Shown piece after piece: positions 19,701 through 27,665 of a stretch of DNA of 49,400 bases; positions within the stretch are counted from its first letter, which is position 1; the number at the start of each line of letters is the position of its first letter. Origin of the DNA: an uncultured Alphaproteobacteria bacterium. GTDB lineage: Bacteria; Pseudomonadota; Alphaproteobacteria; HIMB59. A model generated the notes under the pieces. The model was not told the DNA's origin, did no database searches, and saw nothing but the letters and a program-made list of their open reading frames with translations. A program made the translations under genes and the position numbers. The stretch spans positions 1-49,400 of the forward strand of contig CABZXY010000005.1 of the NCBI GenBank assembly GCA_902529795.1, read 5' to 3'.

Positions 19701-19952
19701 ACTCTTACTTAAAAAAGTTACTCTTTTTGAGTGCGCTAAGGTTGAAACATAATCTATATCTAGTCCTATAATTGGCTGTATGCCTGCTTTTTGACATTTA
19801 ATTGAAAATTCTAATGATCCAGAGAGAAGCTTATAGTCAGTCAATCCAATAGCACTCAAATTATTTTTAGATGCGAAATTAACAAGATCGTCAATTTTAA
19901 TATTCGATTCACATATTGAGTAATTGGAATAATTTCTAAGTGAAACTAACAT
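16773..19952 (-). CDS. dnaE: DNA polymerase III alpha subunit
   Basis: Replicative C-family DNA polymerase. Polymerase-domain landmarks are GPGRGSGAGSIVAW, the catalytic PDFDIDF near residues 377-383, SRSILKDIGRV and LLKFDFLGLANL near 533 with the third catalytic Asp, then AEYGFNKSHAAAYA. At 1059 residues it is about 100 shorter than E. coli DnaE, mostly in the C-terminal OB/tau-binding end. The N-terminal PHP domain reads LVSLRNYSNYS where the family has FVHLRVHSxYS, so both metal-type His residues are gone. It starts with ATG, overlapping the lolD stop by 7 nt, and is last in the nuo-to-dnaE series. Confidence 0.97.
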   Translation of the reverse strand: MLVSLRNYSNYSICESNIKIDDLVNFASKNNLSAIGLTDYKLLSGSLEFSIKCQKAGIQPIIGLDIDYVSTLAHSKRVTFLSKSEEGFKNLNILSTEVNTNNSFLLNENNIKDYSNGNILILGGLYSYFDDISVNQKNLNKVLNEIKNLKEIFENNLFFEYDLNLNNVLLKEVSEKLEIPLFNSFFSFYKSTNDFDAMQILHCVKNGEYLQNSTFKIINNYSLDKSVDISDNSLVLNSQLIAQKINFLIKEKPISLPNFSKGLASDEDTEIIKQSRSGLDLRLKKLFKDFSIEDFNKKSKIYRDRLEYELNVITKMNFSGYFLIVSDFIRWAKSQSIPVGPGRGSGAGSIVAWSLLITDVDPIQYGLLFERFLNPDRVSMPDFDIDFCESRRDEVIEYVQKKYGYQNVAQIITFGTMKSRSILKDIGRVEGIPYSEVDRMVNKIPYNPVHPLSISELKANHSDQLGDLAESDMLNKAESMEGALRNASTHAAGIIISSENLYGNVPLFKNDDSEIMATQFNMKDCEKAGLLKFDFLGLANLTIIDETLKSIKQNHNTDIDLNEIPFNDQKTFQLLGKGLTCGVFQVESAAMVDTLVKLQPTNLEEVIAVLALNRPGPMQFIDSFIKRKKGEEDIIYDHPLLEPILKETYGIIVYQEQIMKIAQVISGYSLGEADLLRRAIGKKIKSELLSQKENFIKGAGNRKIKFSDASKLFSLIEKFAEYGFNKSHAAAYAFITYYTAYLKAHYPEEFYCELLNNSINNTDKIFIILSEISSQNIEVIPPDINISDSKFTIYKNKILYGLSALKGVGEESMIELVYNRKEKGVYKSLVDFNKRLSRSVLNKRQIEKLILSNSFKSIHKDISKLFSNVETIIQKKDENSLFSDEDDSQFFLNKKIIKIDQIDAQFESYGFLYSQKKQTSLLSKLNLNSFKEKIDSKSEIFEDFYFYVIKSQYKTTKNGKRYILLNVINESGYFDLRLFDDKFDMKSLQANFIKTKIKSSIKNEFYNVNIEKIEILKDDGLIDEISYLSFQDLFDLDNNDSLNEVKINKSDKILTISLN

Positions 19953-20584
19953 TTAATTAAATTTTTCTCCTTTATTGTATAAGAGTTATCGAATTTCTTT
20001 TTAAATGAGATATCGTGACTAGCCACAATTGAAGATACCTTAAATTTTTTCGAGGACTTAATTATTAAATCAATAACCAAATCAGCATTTTCCCTATCTA
20101 AAAAGCTTGTTGGTTCATCAGCAACTAACAATTTAGGCCTATTGACCAAAGCTCTCGCCACACAAACTCTTTGTTTTTGTCCATTTGATAACTGGTTTGG
20201 ATATTTGTTTTTTAAATCTACAAGTTGAAAATAATCTAAAATTTCATTAATAGCAGATAAATTATTTGTTTTTAATTGAATATTTTCGAAAGTATTTAAC
20301 TCAGAGATTAAATAATGATCTTGGAAAATAATACCTATGTCATTTTTTAAAAAATTGTGATGATTATTAGATAACTTTTTATTTAGAAAAAAAATCTCGC
20401 CCTTTTCAGGTTTATCTAAACCAGAGATGATATTTAGCAAAGATGACTTACCACACCCTGAAGGGCCAAATAAAAAAACATTCTCATTTTCATTAATTTC
20501 AAAAGTAATTTTTTTAAAAACTTCAAAATTACCAATATTTGAATTGTAAATTTTAGAAATATTTTGGAGTGATAATAATGTCAT
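19946..20584 (-). CDS. lolD: Lipoprotein-releasing ABC transporter ATPase LolD
   Basis: ATPase that powers release of outer-membrane lipoproteins from the inner membrane. The 212-residue ABC domain has Walker A GPSGCGKSS near residue 40, a Q-loop (GIIFQDHYLI), signature LSNGQKQR near 133, Walker B LLVADEPTS near 154 and the switch His in ASHD. LolD-like family members also have the LISELNTFENI stretch after the Q-loop. It overlaps lolC by 4 nt, forming the transporter pair. Its placement next to lolC, proS and dnaE is standard in alphaproteobacteria. Confidence 0.94.
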   Translation of the reverse strand: MTLLSLQNISKIYNSNIGNFEVFKKITFEINENENVFLFGPSGCGKSSLLNIISGLDKPEKGEIFFLNKKLSNNHHNFLKNDIGIIFQDHYLISELNTFENIQLKTNNLSAINEILDYFQLVDLKNKYPNQLSNGQKQRVCVARALVNRPKLLVADEPTSFLDRENADLVIDLIIKSSKKFKVSSIVASHDISFKKKFDNSYTIKEKNLIKC

Positions 20585-21753
20585 CTTAATACAAGGTTAG
20601 GTTTAATTTTTAAAATTCTTAAAATAGGAATATATGAAGCTATTAATGCCGAAGTAATAGAAATAGAAATAATGAATATAATATCATTTATTTGGATACT
20701 ATAGGGCATTGAAGCCAAATATCTAATTTCGTTATTCCAAAGTTCGTAATTTAATAAAATTGATAAAAAGTTTTCAATTGAGTCAATATTAATCGATAGT
20801 ATTAATCCCAGACTTGTTCCTAAAATTATTGAGAAAATTGATACTAAAAATGAATTAATGAAAAACAGAGAGCATATTTGCATTTGACTGATACCCAGTG
20901 ATTTTAACAAAACTATATCCTTATATTTTTCTTTAATAAAAAAAATTTGATTTGAAATTATAGTAAAAGAAGAGATTAAAATTATGAAAAATAAAATGAT
21001 AAACATAACATTTTTTTCTGTTGCTAGAGCTTGAGCTAAAGATTGATTTTGATCACTCCAAGTATCATAAATCATAGGACTAAGATCCTTTGAGTCTACT
21101 TTTGTATTTCCTTCATAAACTTCAAAAACTGGATAATCTGAGATATCTTTGAAATAATTCTCATTACTGTATATAAAATATTTATCGTAATCATAAACAC
21201 CCGTATTAAATATTCCTTTAATTATAAGTACGTGTGAATTTAGGACAGGGCCCAAAATAGTCATTGATGAACCAGGGATACTAATTTGAAGACTATCTCC
21301 GGCTTTTACATCTAAGGATCTAGCCAATTCTGTTCCGATAAAAACCCAACTCTCTGTAACATTTTCAATTTCAAAAAGATTTTCATTTAAACGTGGTATC
21401 TTGTAGAAATCTTCAATTGTCATTGATTTCATCAAAAGTCCTTCGATGCCCCTATCATTAGTGGTTATAACTCGTTGTTGATAGTTTTTTACAATTTTAG
21501 CATCTGGATAAGTCTGTTGAAATTTGGATATTTCTTGATCGTTTGTTTCATAAATAATGAAATCACCATTAATACCGCTCAGTGATTTGATAAGCTCTTC
21601 TCTAAAACCATTCATAACTGACATAACGGTTATAAGTATGGATATGCCTAATATTAAAGCTAAAGAAGAAAGTATTGTAGATACAGAAAAAGCTTTATCT
21701 TTTTTAAAGTTAAAAATATAGGATATGGAGAGTTTAAGGAGTATATTGTTCAA
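20581..21753 (-). CDS. lolC: Lipoprotein-releasing system permease LolC/LolE family
   Basis: Membrane subunit of the Lol exporter. The 390-residue chain has a first transmembrane helix near residues 23-48 (LSSLALILGISILITVMSVMNG, read across the stretch), a large periplasmic domain (about 50-245) and three C-terminal helices (about 248-272, 296-325 and 355-385), the FtsX/MacB layout. The start is TTG at 21753, overlapping proS by 20 nt; no ATG is available nearby. A single permease gene is seen, which suggests a LolF-like homodimer as in many alphaproteobacteria. Confidence 0.92.
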   Translation of the reverse strand: MNNILLKLSISYIFNFKKDKAFSVSTILSSLALILGISILITVMSVMNGFREELIKSLSGINGDFIIYETNDQEISKFQQTYPDAKIVKNYQQRVITTNDRGIEGLLMKSMTIEDFYKIPRLNENLFEIENVTESWVFIGTELARSLDVKAGDSLQISIPGSSMTILGPVLNSHVLIIKGIFNTGVYDYDKYFIYSNENYFKDISDYPVFEVYEGNTKVDSKDLSPMIYDTWSDQNQSLAQALATEKNVMFIILFFIILISSFTIISNQIFFIKEKYKDIVLLKSLGISQMQICSLFFINSFLVSIFSIILGTSLGLILSINIDSIENFLSILLNYELWNNEIRYLASMPYSIQINDIIFIISISITSALIASYIPILRILKIKPNLVLR

Positions 21754-23008
21754 AAGAAAAATTCTCTACCTCATTATCACTTAAGAAAAGTTTCTCACCA
21801 GTTGATCTGTTAATGATTTCATATTGATTATTCTGTTCATGATTTTTTCCAATAATCACTGTCCATGGTACTCCAACTAACTCAGAATCTTTGATCTTTT
21901 TGCCAAGACTTAAATCTCTATCATCTAAAGAAATATTTTTATATTTATTAGAGAGTTTTAGGTATAAGTCTTGATCTGCAGTTAACTTTTCATCCTTTAA
22001 AGCAGAAATTATATTAATTTTAAATGGAGATATTTGGAAAGGCCACTTAATTCCTTTATCATCATGATAGGCCTCAATTATAGCGGCAGTTAGTCTTGAA
22101 ACACCTATTCCATATGATCCCATATGTAAATTAATTCTTTTACCCTCATTATTCAGCACATAGCATTCTAAAGGTTCTGAGTATTTAGTACCAAAATTAA
22201 AAATATGACCAACTTCAATACCTCTTCCGATCACTACATCTGATTTATTTTTATCTATCATTTCATCAGAAGCAGAGTACATGGAGGTGATTTCTTCATA
22301 ACTTTTATCAATTAAATCATCAGATACTAATTTAGAGTCATAGGCTAATTCGCTTTCACCCGTTTTAGCTAAAATTTGAAATTCATGAGATAAGTCTCCA
22401 CCAATAGCTCCTGTTGCAGCTTTTACGGGAATGGGTTGCAAACCCAGATCTAGAAATGTTTGCAAATAGCATTTAAAGAATTTTTTATATGTATCTACAG
22501 CGCTCTCATGATCAAGATCAAAACTGTAAGCATCTTTCATTAAAAATTCTCTTCCTCTCATCACACCAAATCTAGGTCTTATTTCATCACGAAATTTCCA
22601 TTGGACGTGATATAAGTATTTTGGAAGACCCTTGTAGGAATTTACGTAATCTTTAAATAAATCCGTAACAACTTCTTCATTAGTTGGTCCATAAAGAAGC
22701 TCGTTATCATGACGATCATGAATTCTTAGCATTTCTTTGCCATAATCAGAATATCGACCACTTTTTTTCCATAATTCTGATGATTGAATGGTAGACATCA
22801 ACATTTCGTTACATCCAATACTATCTTGATTTTGACGAACTATTTCTTCAATATTTTTCAAAACTCTAAATCCTATAGGGAGCCATGTATATATACCTGA
22901 CGTATGTTGTCTAATCATAGAGGTTCTCAACATTAACTGATGAGAGATGATTTGTGCCTCTTTTGGCGACTCTTTTAAGGTATTAAAAAATAGGTTTGAG
23001 AGTTTCAT
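21734..23008 (-). CDS. proS: Prolyl-tRNA synthetase (short bacterial form)
   Basis: Class II synthetase that charges tRNA-Pro. The 424 residues are the short form typical of alphaproteobacteria, which lacks the ~180-residue editing insertion between motifs 2 and 3. Seen are ASHQLM-type start (EAQIISHQLMLRTSMIRQ), motif 2 as QWKFRDEIRPRFGVMRGREF near 135, and motif 3 as HMGSYGIGVSRLTAAI near 300, then the anticodon-binding domain. The insertion's absence means no mischarged Ala-tRNA-Pro editing in cis. The start codon overlaps the DUF1467 gene stop by 4 nt. Confidence 0.97.
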   Translation of the reverse strand: MKLSNLFFNTLKESPKEAQIISHQLMLRTSMIRQHTSGIYTWLPIGFRVLKNIEEIVRQNQDSIGCNEMLMSTIQSSELWKKSGRYSDYGKEMLRIHDRHDNELLYGPTNEEVVTDLFKDYVNSYKGLPKYLYHVQWKFRDEIRPRFGVMRGREFLMKDAYSFDLDHESAVDTYKKFFKCYLQTFLDLGLQPIPVKAATGAIGGDLSHEFQILAKTGESELAYDSKLVSDDLIDKSYEEITSMYSASDEMIDKNKSDVVIGRGIEVGHIFNFGTKYSEPLECYVLNNEGKRINLHMGSYGIGVSRLTAAIIEAYHDDKGIKWPFQISPFKINIISALKDEKLTADQDLYLKLSNKYKNISLDDRDLSLGKKIKDSELVGVPWTVIIGKNHEQNNQYEIINRSTGEKLFLSDNEVENFSFEQYTP

Positions 23009-23205
23009 TTAAAATATTCAAATATATTATTTTCATATTTTATTAAAAAAAAGGAAATTATTATTGAAATTGTTAATGATATCAGAAATTTAATACCCAA
23101 ATAGGATTTTTTTGGCATCCCCTCTTCAAACTGAGACCTTTTAATTGGGAGTATGGTCATGAAAATTATCCACCAAACAATAAATAAGAAAAATAAAAAC
23201 TTCAT
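23005..23205 (-). CDS. DUF1467-family small membrane protein
   Basis: A 66-residue protein with two transmembrane helices (about residues 2-19 and 40-60) joined by a short loop reading LPIKRSQFEEGMPKKS. The WW-Ile start, the LPxxxRSQ loop and the short second helix match the DUF1467 family that sits beside proS in many alphaproteobacteria. Function is unknown. It overlaps rnj and proS by 4 nt on each side (ATGA-type joins), so it is surely translated with them. Confidence 0.85.
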   Translation of the reverse strand: MKFLFFLFIVWWIIFMTILPIKRSQFEEGMPKKSYLGIKFLISLTISIIISFFLIKYENNIFEYFK

Positions 23206-24860
23206 ACAATAGACAAATGAATGAGAAGTTCTGGTTTAAGAGAAAAATTCTTGGAAAAAGTTTTTTTTGCGATGTCCTCTAATTGATCATGAAGAGAGCG
23301 CTCATTCATTTCATCTTTCATAAACAGTATTTTATTTAGTAAAGACTCTTTAATTTGTTCCTGAATAAATTCTTTGTCAAACTCAAATGGGAAACCTTTG
23401 GTATGCAGCTCAGATTTCAAAATATCTAATTTTTTGTTAAGAATAATATTCACACTGACAATTCCATTATTCAATATTTTACCTCTCTCAGAGAGAAAGT
23501 TCATATCCTCAATGATAGAATTCTGAATGACAGGAAGTTTTTTTATTACAAATTGATCAATAAGTTTATGATTTTTATCTTTTAAATCTAATTCACAAAG
23601 ATCTCCACTAAGAAGTAATAAAGATTTTTCTATATTTAATTCATGAGCTATCTCTAAATGTTTTTTTAGGTGTAAATATTCACCATGCATGGGAATTAGA
23701 GAGATAGGTTTAACATATTGATAAAACTCTTTAATTTCTTGAATTCCTGGATGACCAGAGACATGAACAAAGTCATCTTCGTCAGAAATAATGTTTAAAC
23801 CTAAATAGGAAAAAGAATTTTTAAGATATGAGATAGCTTTTTCATTTCCTGGAATTTCTTTTGATGAGAAAATAATATTATCTTTTGGACTCAGTTTAAT
23901 ATGATTGTGGGTATTATTTGCAATTTTAGACAAAGCAGAGTTTTTCTCACCCTGACTACCTGTACAGATTAAAACAACGTTGTCTCTATTATAGTCAGCA
24001 AAAAGTTTTTCATTCAATATTTCAAAATTATCAATCAACTTCTCTTCAATGGCTGTTGTTATAGCTCTCTTTATACTTCGACCTACGACAAATATCTTTT
24101 TTTTGTGTTTTATGGCATTTGAAATGACAGTTTTCAATCTCGCAATATTAGATGAAAAGCATGTAACTATTATTCTTCCATTTAGATTCTCAAATAATCG
24201 ATCAAAAGAAGGGTCTAATTCTGACTCTGATCTGGAAATTTCTTTGACACCCGCATTAGTTGAGTCGCCAATTAATAGGTCAATATTTTCATCTTTTAGG
24301 ATTTTAAAGTTATCATAATCAAAGGGATCCCCAGTTACTGGATCTTTATCAATTTTCCAATCTCCAGTATGATAAATATTTCCATCATTAGTTTTAAAAA
24401 ATATTCCTGTTGGATCTGGAATTGAGTGAGTTGTAGGAATTAATTGAAAAGAAAAGTTTTTAAAAGAAATTTCTTGATAACTTTTGATGATATGGAATTT
24501 TTTTTCAAAATCAGGAATTCTTTTGAATTTATGTTTAATATAAGCGTAAGTAAACTGATTACAGTAAATTGGAAAATCGATCTTATCAAAATAGTATTCA
24601 AGACCACCAACATGATCTTCATGTGCATGGGTCAATATCATAGCTTTCGGTTTAATAGAAGGATTTAAGAAGATGTAAGGATCAGGTATAGTGATATCAA
24701 CACCGGGTAAGCTTTCATCAGCAAAAGAGATCCCAGCATCGACAATTATTTGCTCTCCTTTAAATGAGTATAAATAATTATTCCCCCCTATTTCTCCTAT
24801 ACCACCAATGGGCAAGAAAAAAGATTGGTTTTTAGAATTTAATATATCTAAGTTACTCAT
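23202..24860 (-). CDS. rnj: Ribonuclease J
   Basis: Metallo-beta-lactamase/beta-CASP nuclease with 5'-3' exo- and endonuclease activity, used in rRNA maturation and mRNA decay in alphaproteobacteria. The 552-residue protein shows metal motif HAHEDHVGG near residue 77, THSIPDPTG and HTGDWKID near 140-170, GDSTNA near 198 and the beta-CASP HVSGHPG near 365. A C-terminal domain follows. The GGNNY start near residue 25 is typical. Overlap of 4 nt with coaX and the DUF1467 gene. Confidence 0.95.
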   Translation of the reverse strand: MSNLDILNSKNQSFFLPIGGIGEIGGNNYLYSFKGEQIIVDAGISFADESLPGVDITIPDPYIFLNPSIKPKAMILTHAHEDHVGGLEYYFDKIDFPIYCNQFTYAYIKHKFKRIPDFEKKFHIIKSYQEISFKNFSFQLIPTTHSIPDPTGIFFKTNDGNIYHTGDWKIDKDPVTGDPFDYDNFKILKDENIDLLIGDSTNAGVKEISRSESELDPSFDRLFENLNGRIIVTCFSSNIARLKTVISNAIKHKKKIFVVGRSIKRAITTAIEEKLIDNFEILNEKLFADYNRDNVVLICTGSQGEKNSALSKIANNTHNHIKLSPKDNIIFSSKEIPGNEKAISYLKNSFSYLGLNIISDEDDFVHVSGHPGIQEIKEFYQYVKPISLIPMHGEYLHLKKHLEIAHELNIEKSLLLLSGDLCELDLKDKNHKLIDQFVIKKLPVIQNSIIEDMNFLSERGKILNNGIVSVNIILNKKLDILKSELHTKGFPFEFDKEFIQEQIKESLLNKILFMKDEMNERSLHDQLEDIAKKTFSKNFSLKPELLIHLSIV

Positions 24861-25594
24861 TTTTTAATTATTTGGTGATAAAGAGAAATGCCTAAAAGAG
24901 TTAAGTCTTCTTTATACAAATATTTTTTTTGATTATTAAGCACATTGCTAGCATATCCCCCTGTAAAAATCACTTTAAAATTTGTGTTAAATTTTTTTTT
25001 GATGATTTTGATATATCCTTCAATCATAGTCTTATAGCCAGTATTAAAACCAGACAAAAGTGCATCTTTTGTATTTTTACCAAAAACTTTATTTGAATTT
25101 TTTAATTTTATTTTCTTAATTCCTGATGCTAGTTCTACTAAACTGGAATAGGATGTGGTCAAACCTGGAAGAATAACACCTCCAAAATATTTATTTTTTT
25201 TTACGATATCTAGTGTTGTCGCAGTCCCTAAATCAATAATAATAAAATCCTCTTTATTGGGAAAAAGATGATTAATTGAAAGAACATTAATAATCCTGTC
25301 TATACCGAGTTGTTGTAAATTTACAGAAGAATGAACAAATGATTTTAGAAATCTTTTTTGAATAAAATAAAAATTTTTTTTATTTGAAAAAGTTTTCTTT
25401 ATATATTTGTCAACTTCCGGAACAACCGAACATATGGATATGTTTTTATACTTTTGTAAATCTTTTGAAAAAATTGCTTTAATTTCACTTAATTTTTCTT
25501 TGGAATATTTAATTTTAAGAGTAGAACCCATAGAATTCTTTAAAAAAATAGCTTTTTTAATAGAAGTATTTCCAATATCGATTGCTAGATTCAT
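24857..25594 (-). CDS. coaX: Type III pantothenate kinase
   Basis: First step of coenzyme A synthesis, phosphorylating pantothenate; type III enzymes are not feedback-inhibited by CoA and need a monovalent cation. The 245 residues open with LAIDIGNTSIK (ASKHA phosphate-1 loop), then QQLGIDRIINV near 95 with the catalytic Asp, IIDLGTATTLDI near 118, and FTGGYAS near 210. It overlaps birA by 4 nt. The nuoN-birA-coaX-rnj order is the common alphaproteobacterial arrangement. Confidence 0.94.
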   Translation of the reverse strand: MNLAIDIGNTSIKKAIFLKNSMGSTLKIKYSKEKLSEIKAIFSKDLQKYKNISICSVVPEVDKYIKKTFSNKKNFYFIQKRFLKSFVHSSVNLQQLGIDRIINVLSINHLFPNKEDFIIIDLGTATTLDIVKKNKYFGGVILPGLTTSYSSLVELASGIKKIKLKNSNKVFGKNTKDALLSGFNTGYKTMIEGYIKIIKKKFNTNFKVIFTGGYASNVLNNQKKYLYKEDLTLLGISLYHQIIKK

Positions 25595-26274
25595 ATTAAT
25601 TCACCAAAAAAGATATTTTCATAACGATCATGTAATTTTATACGTAAAGAAAGATCATTTAGAACCTTTATGATTTTAGTATTTTGATTAAAAGAGGGGT
25701 GATTAACTCTAAATTTTCTCAAAAGATGACTATTTAGATATTTTACTAAGTAATTATTAGATATATGGGAATTTAAATTGGCATCTATGAACTCTAAAAT
25801 TTTGGAAGAAACTTCAAGAATGGAAAATTTTTGATTTAAAATTTTCGATAGAGAGATTGATGTTTTAATGGGTTGATTATTAAGATTAAAACCAATACCA
25901 GTTTGAATATAACTTTTATTTCCAATTATTTTAGAGGTTGAAACTACACCACATATTTTTTTATCATTAAAGTACAAATCATTGGGCCATTTATATTGAA
26001 ACTTAATGCCATAGTTTTTTGAAAAAAACCTGTGAATCAAATAACATACATAAAAACTATTTTTTAAAATTTCATCCGTATTTTTTTTCTGGTTAATAGT
26101 GAGATATATATTTCCTCTGGGACTACTCCACTTCTTAGTCCCTCTTCCCACGCCAGCAGTTTGTTCATAGGATTGAACTGCAATATTATGTTTCTCAACT
26201 AAAGAAAAATTGCTCTGATTATTAAAAATTTTATTAAAAGTCGTGTTGGTGGAGTCTAATAATACTTTATACAA
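25591..26274 (-). CDS. birA: Biotin--[acetyl-CoA-carboxylase] ligase
   Basis: Attaches biotin to the acetyl-CoA carboxylase carrier protein. The 227-residue chain is only the catalytic domain; the DNA-binding HTH of bifunctional BirA is absent, so it is not a biotin-operon repressor. Motifs are YEQTAGVGRGTKKWSSPRGN near 34-53 (usually QTxGRGRxGRxWxSPxGN) and KWPNDLYFNDKKICGV near 93. The start is TTG at 26274, 5 nt from the nuoN stop. The small C-terminal SH3-like domain seems present (RVNHPSFN onward). Confidence 0.92.
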   Translation of the reverse strand: MYKVLLDSTNTTFNKIFNNQSNFSLVEKHNIAVQSYEQTAGVGRGTKKWSSPRGNIYLTINQKKNTDEILKNSFYVCYLIHRFFSKNYGIKFQYKWPNDLYFNDKKICGVVSTSKIIGNKSYIQTGIGFNLNNQPIKTSISLSKILNQKFSILEVSSKILEFIDANLNSHISNNYLVKYLNSHLLRKFRVNHPSFNQNTKIIKVLNDLSLRIKLHDRYENIFFGELI

Positions 26275-26279
26275 ATTTA

Positions 26280-27665
26280 TTAAAATAAAGAATCAAATAG
26301 ATTAATTAATGGATCTGGATAAAAGAAAAATAAGGTAATAATTATGGCTGAGGAGATGAATATAAATGAACTTAGCTTATTATTGTCTAATAATAATTCT
26401 GTTTCTAACTCATTAAAAAACATATTCTTAATTACTGACAAATAATAAAATGCAGCAATAACTGAACTTATAACTGCAATGACAGATAAGATATAGAAAC
26501 CATCGTTAATAGAAGCTGATAAAATAAAAAATTTAGCAAAAAAACCTGCAAAAGGTGGGATCCCCGCTAACGAAAATAAAAATACTAACATCGAGATTGC
26601 CTTTGATCTTGATGATGCTTTTAGTCCATTTAATCCAGTTAAGAGAGTTATTTCTCCCTCAGAGGTACGTAAATTTAAGATAACAGAAAATACACCGAAC
26701 GTTGTGATAAGGTAGATAATCAAATAAAAGAAAATTGTTCCCTCAGACATATATTGGTAACTCATAATTGCCAAAAGCATAAAACCAATATGATTTATAG
26801 AACTAAAAGCTAAAAGTCTTTTGATAATCTTTTGTGTAATTGCACCATATACCCCTACAAGCAAAGAAATCGCACATACTATTTGAAAAATATAATAAAG
26901 GGAGTCTATTTTAGAAATATTCAACTCGTGATAAATCCTGAATAAGAAAATTAAAGAAGCGAACTTAGGTAAAGTAGCAAAGAATAAAGTTGATATTGTT
27001 GGTGACCCCTCGTATACGTCCGGAGTCCAAATGTGAAAAGGAGCAGCTGATACTTTAAAAAAGAGTGCTATTAAAACTAAAGCTAAACCTACTTCACTAA
27101 TAGTCGAAAAATTATCTAAATTTTGAAAAGTGAATGAGGCAGTATCAAAATAAATCATCGAAATACCAAACAATAAAAATCCTGAAGATAGAGCGCCTAA
27201 AGAGAAATATTTAATACCCGCTTCGTTGGAATTTAAATTTTTAGTGTTAAATGCTGCCATCAGGTAAAGAGAAAGGGATTGAAGCTCTAAGCCGATAAAA
27301 GCTGTTAAAAAATTATCACTTGAGATAAGTACAAAAGAGCCAAGAATAGCAAAAAGAATGAAAAGTATATATTCGTAACGAAATAAATTTTCATTTTTGA
27401 GAGGCCTTCCAGAGAGCAAGATGAAAATTATTGAGCCAATAGATAAAATGATTTTTGAAAGTAAAATTAAATTTATTGTATTTAAAGAATACAAAGTGTT
27501 TTGATAAAGGCTGTGACCTTTAAATATCAAAAAAATAGTTAATAAACTAAATCCTGTAGCATTAATTGTAATTGTTGCTCCCTTATTCAAAATACCAAAT
27601 GTTATGGAAATTAAAATTAAAGCTAAAATAAAAATTTCAGGCGCAAATGAGTAAAAATCAATCAT
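26280..27665 (-). CDS. nuoN: NADH-quinone oxidoreductase subunit N
   Basis: Antiporter-like membrane subunit of respiratory complex I; 461 residues with about 13-14 helices. The proton-channel lysine and glutamate regions are visible as GLELQSLSLYLM near 128 and FFKVSAAPFHIWTPDVYEGSP near 200-220, with KRLLAFSSINHIGF near 285. It shares the TAATG join with nuoM and is last of the nuo genes. All fourteen nuo genes nuoA-N are present in standard order with no additional genes between them. Confidence 0.97.
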   Translation of the reverse strand: MIDFYSFAPEIFILALILISITFGILNKGATITINATGFSLLTIFLIFKGHSLYQNTLYSLNTINLILLSKIILSIGSIIFILLSGRPLKNENLFRYEYILFILFAILGSFVLISSDNFLTAFIGLELQSLSLYLMAAFNTKNLNSNEAGIKYFSLGALSSGFLLFGISMIYFDTASFTFQNLDNFSTISEVGLALVLIALFFKVSAAPFHIWTPDVYEGSPTISTLFFATLPKFASLIFLFRIYHELNISKIDSLYYIFQIVCAISLLVGVYGAITQKIIKRLLAFSSINHIGFMLLAIMSYQYMSEGTIFFYLIIYLITTFGVFSVILNLRTSEGEITLLTGLNGLKASSRSKAISMLVFLFSLAGIPPFAGFFAKFFILSASINDGFYILSVIAVISSVIAAFYYLSVIKNMFFNELETELLLDNNKLSSFIFISSAIIITLFFFYPDPLINLFDSLF

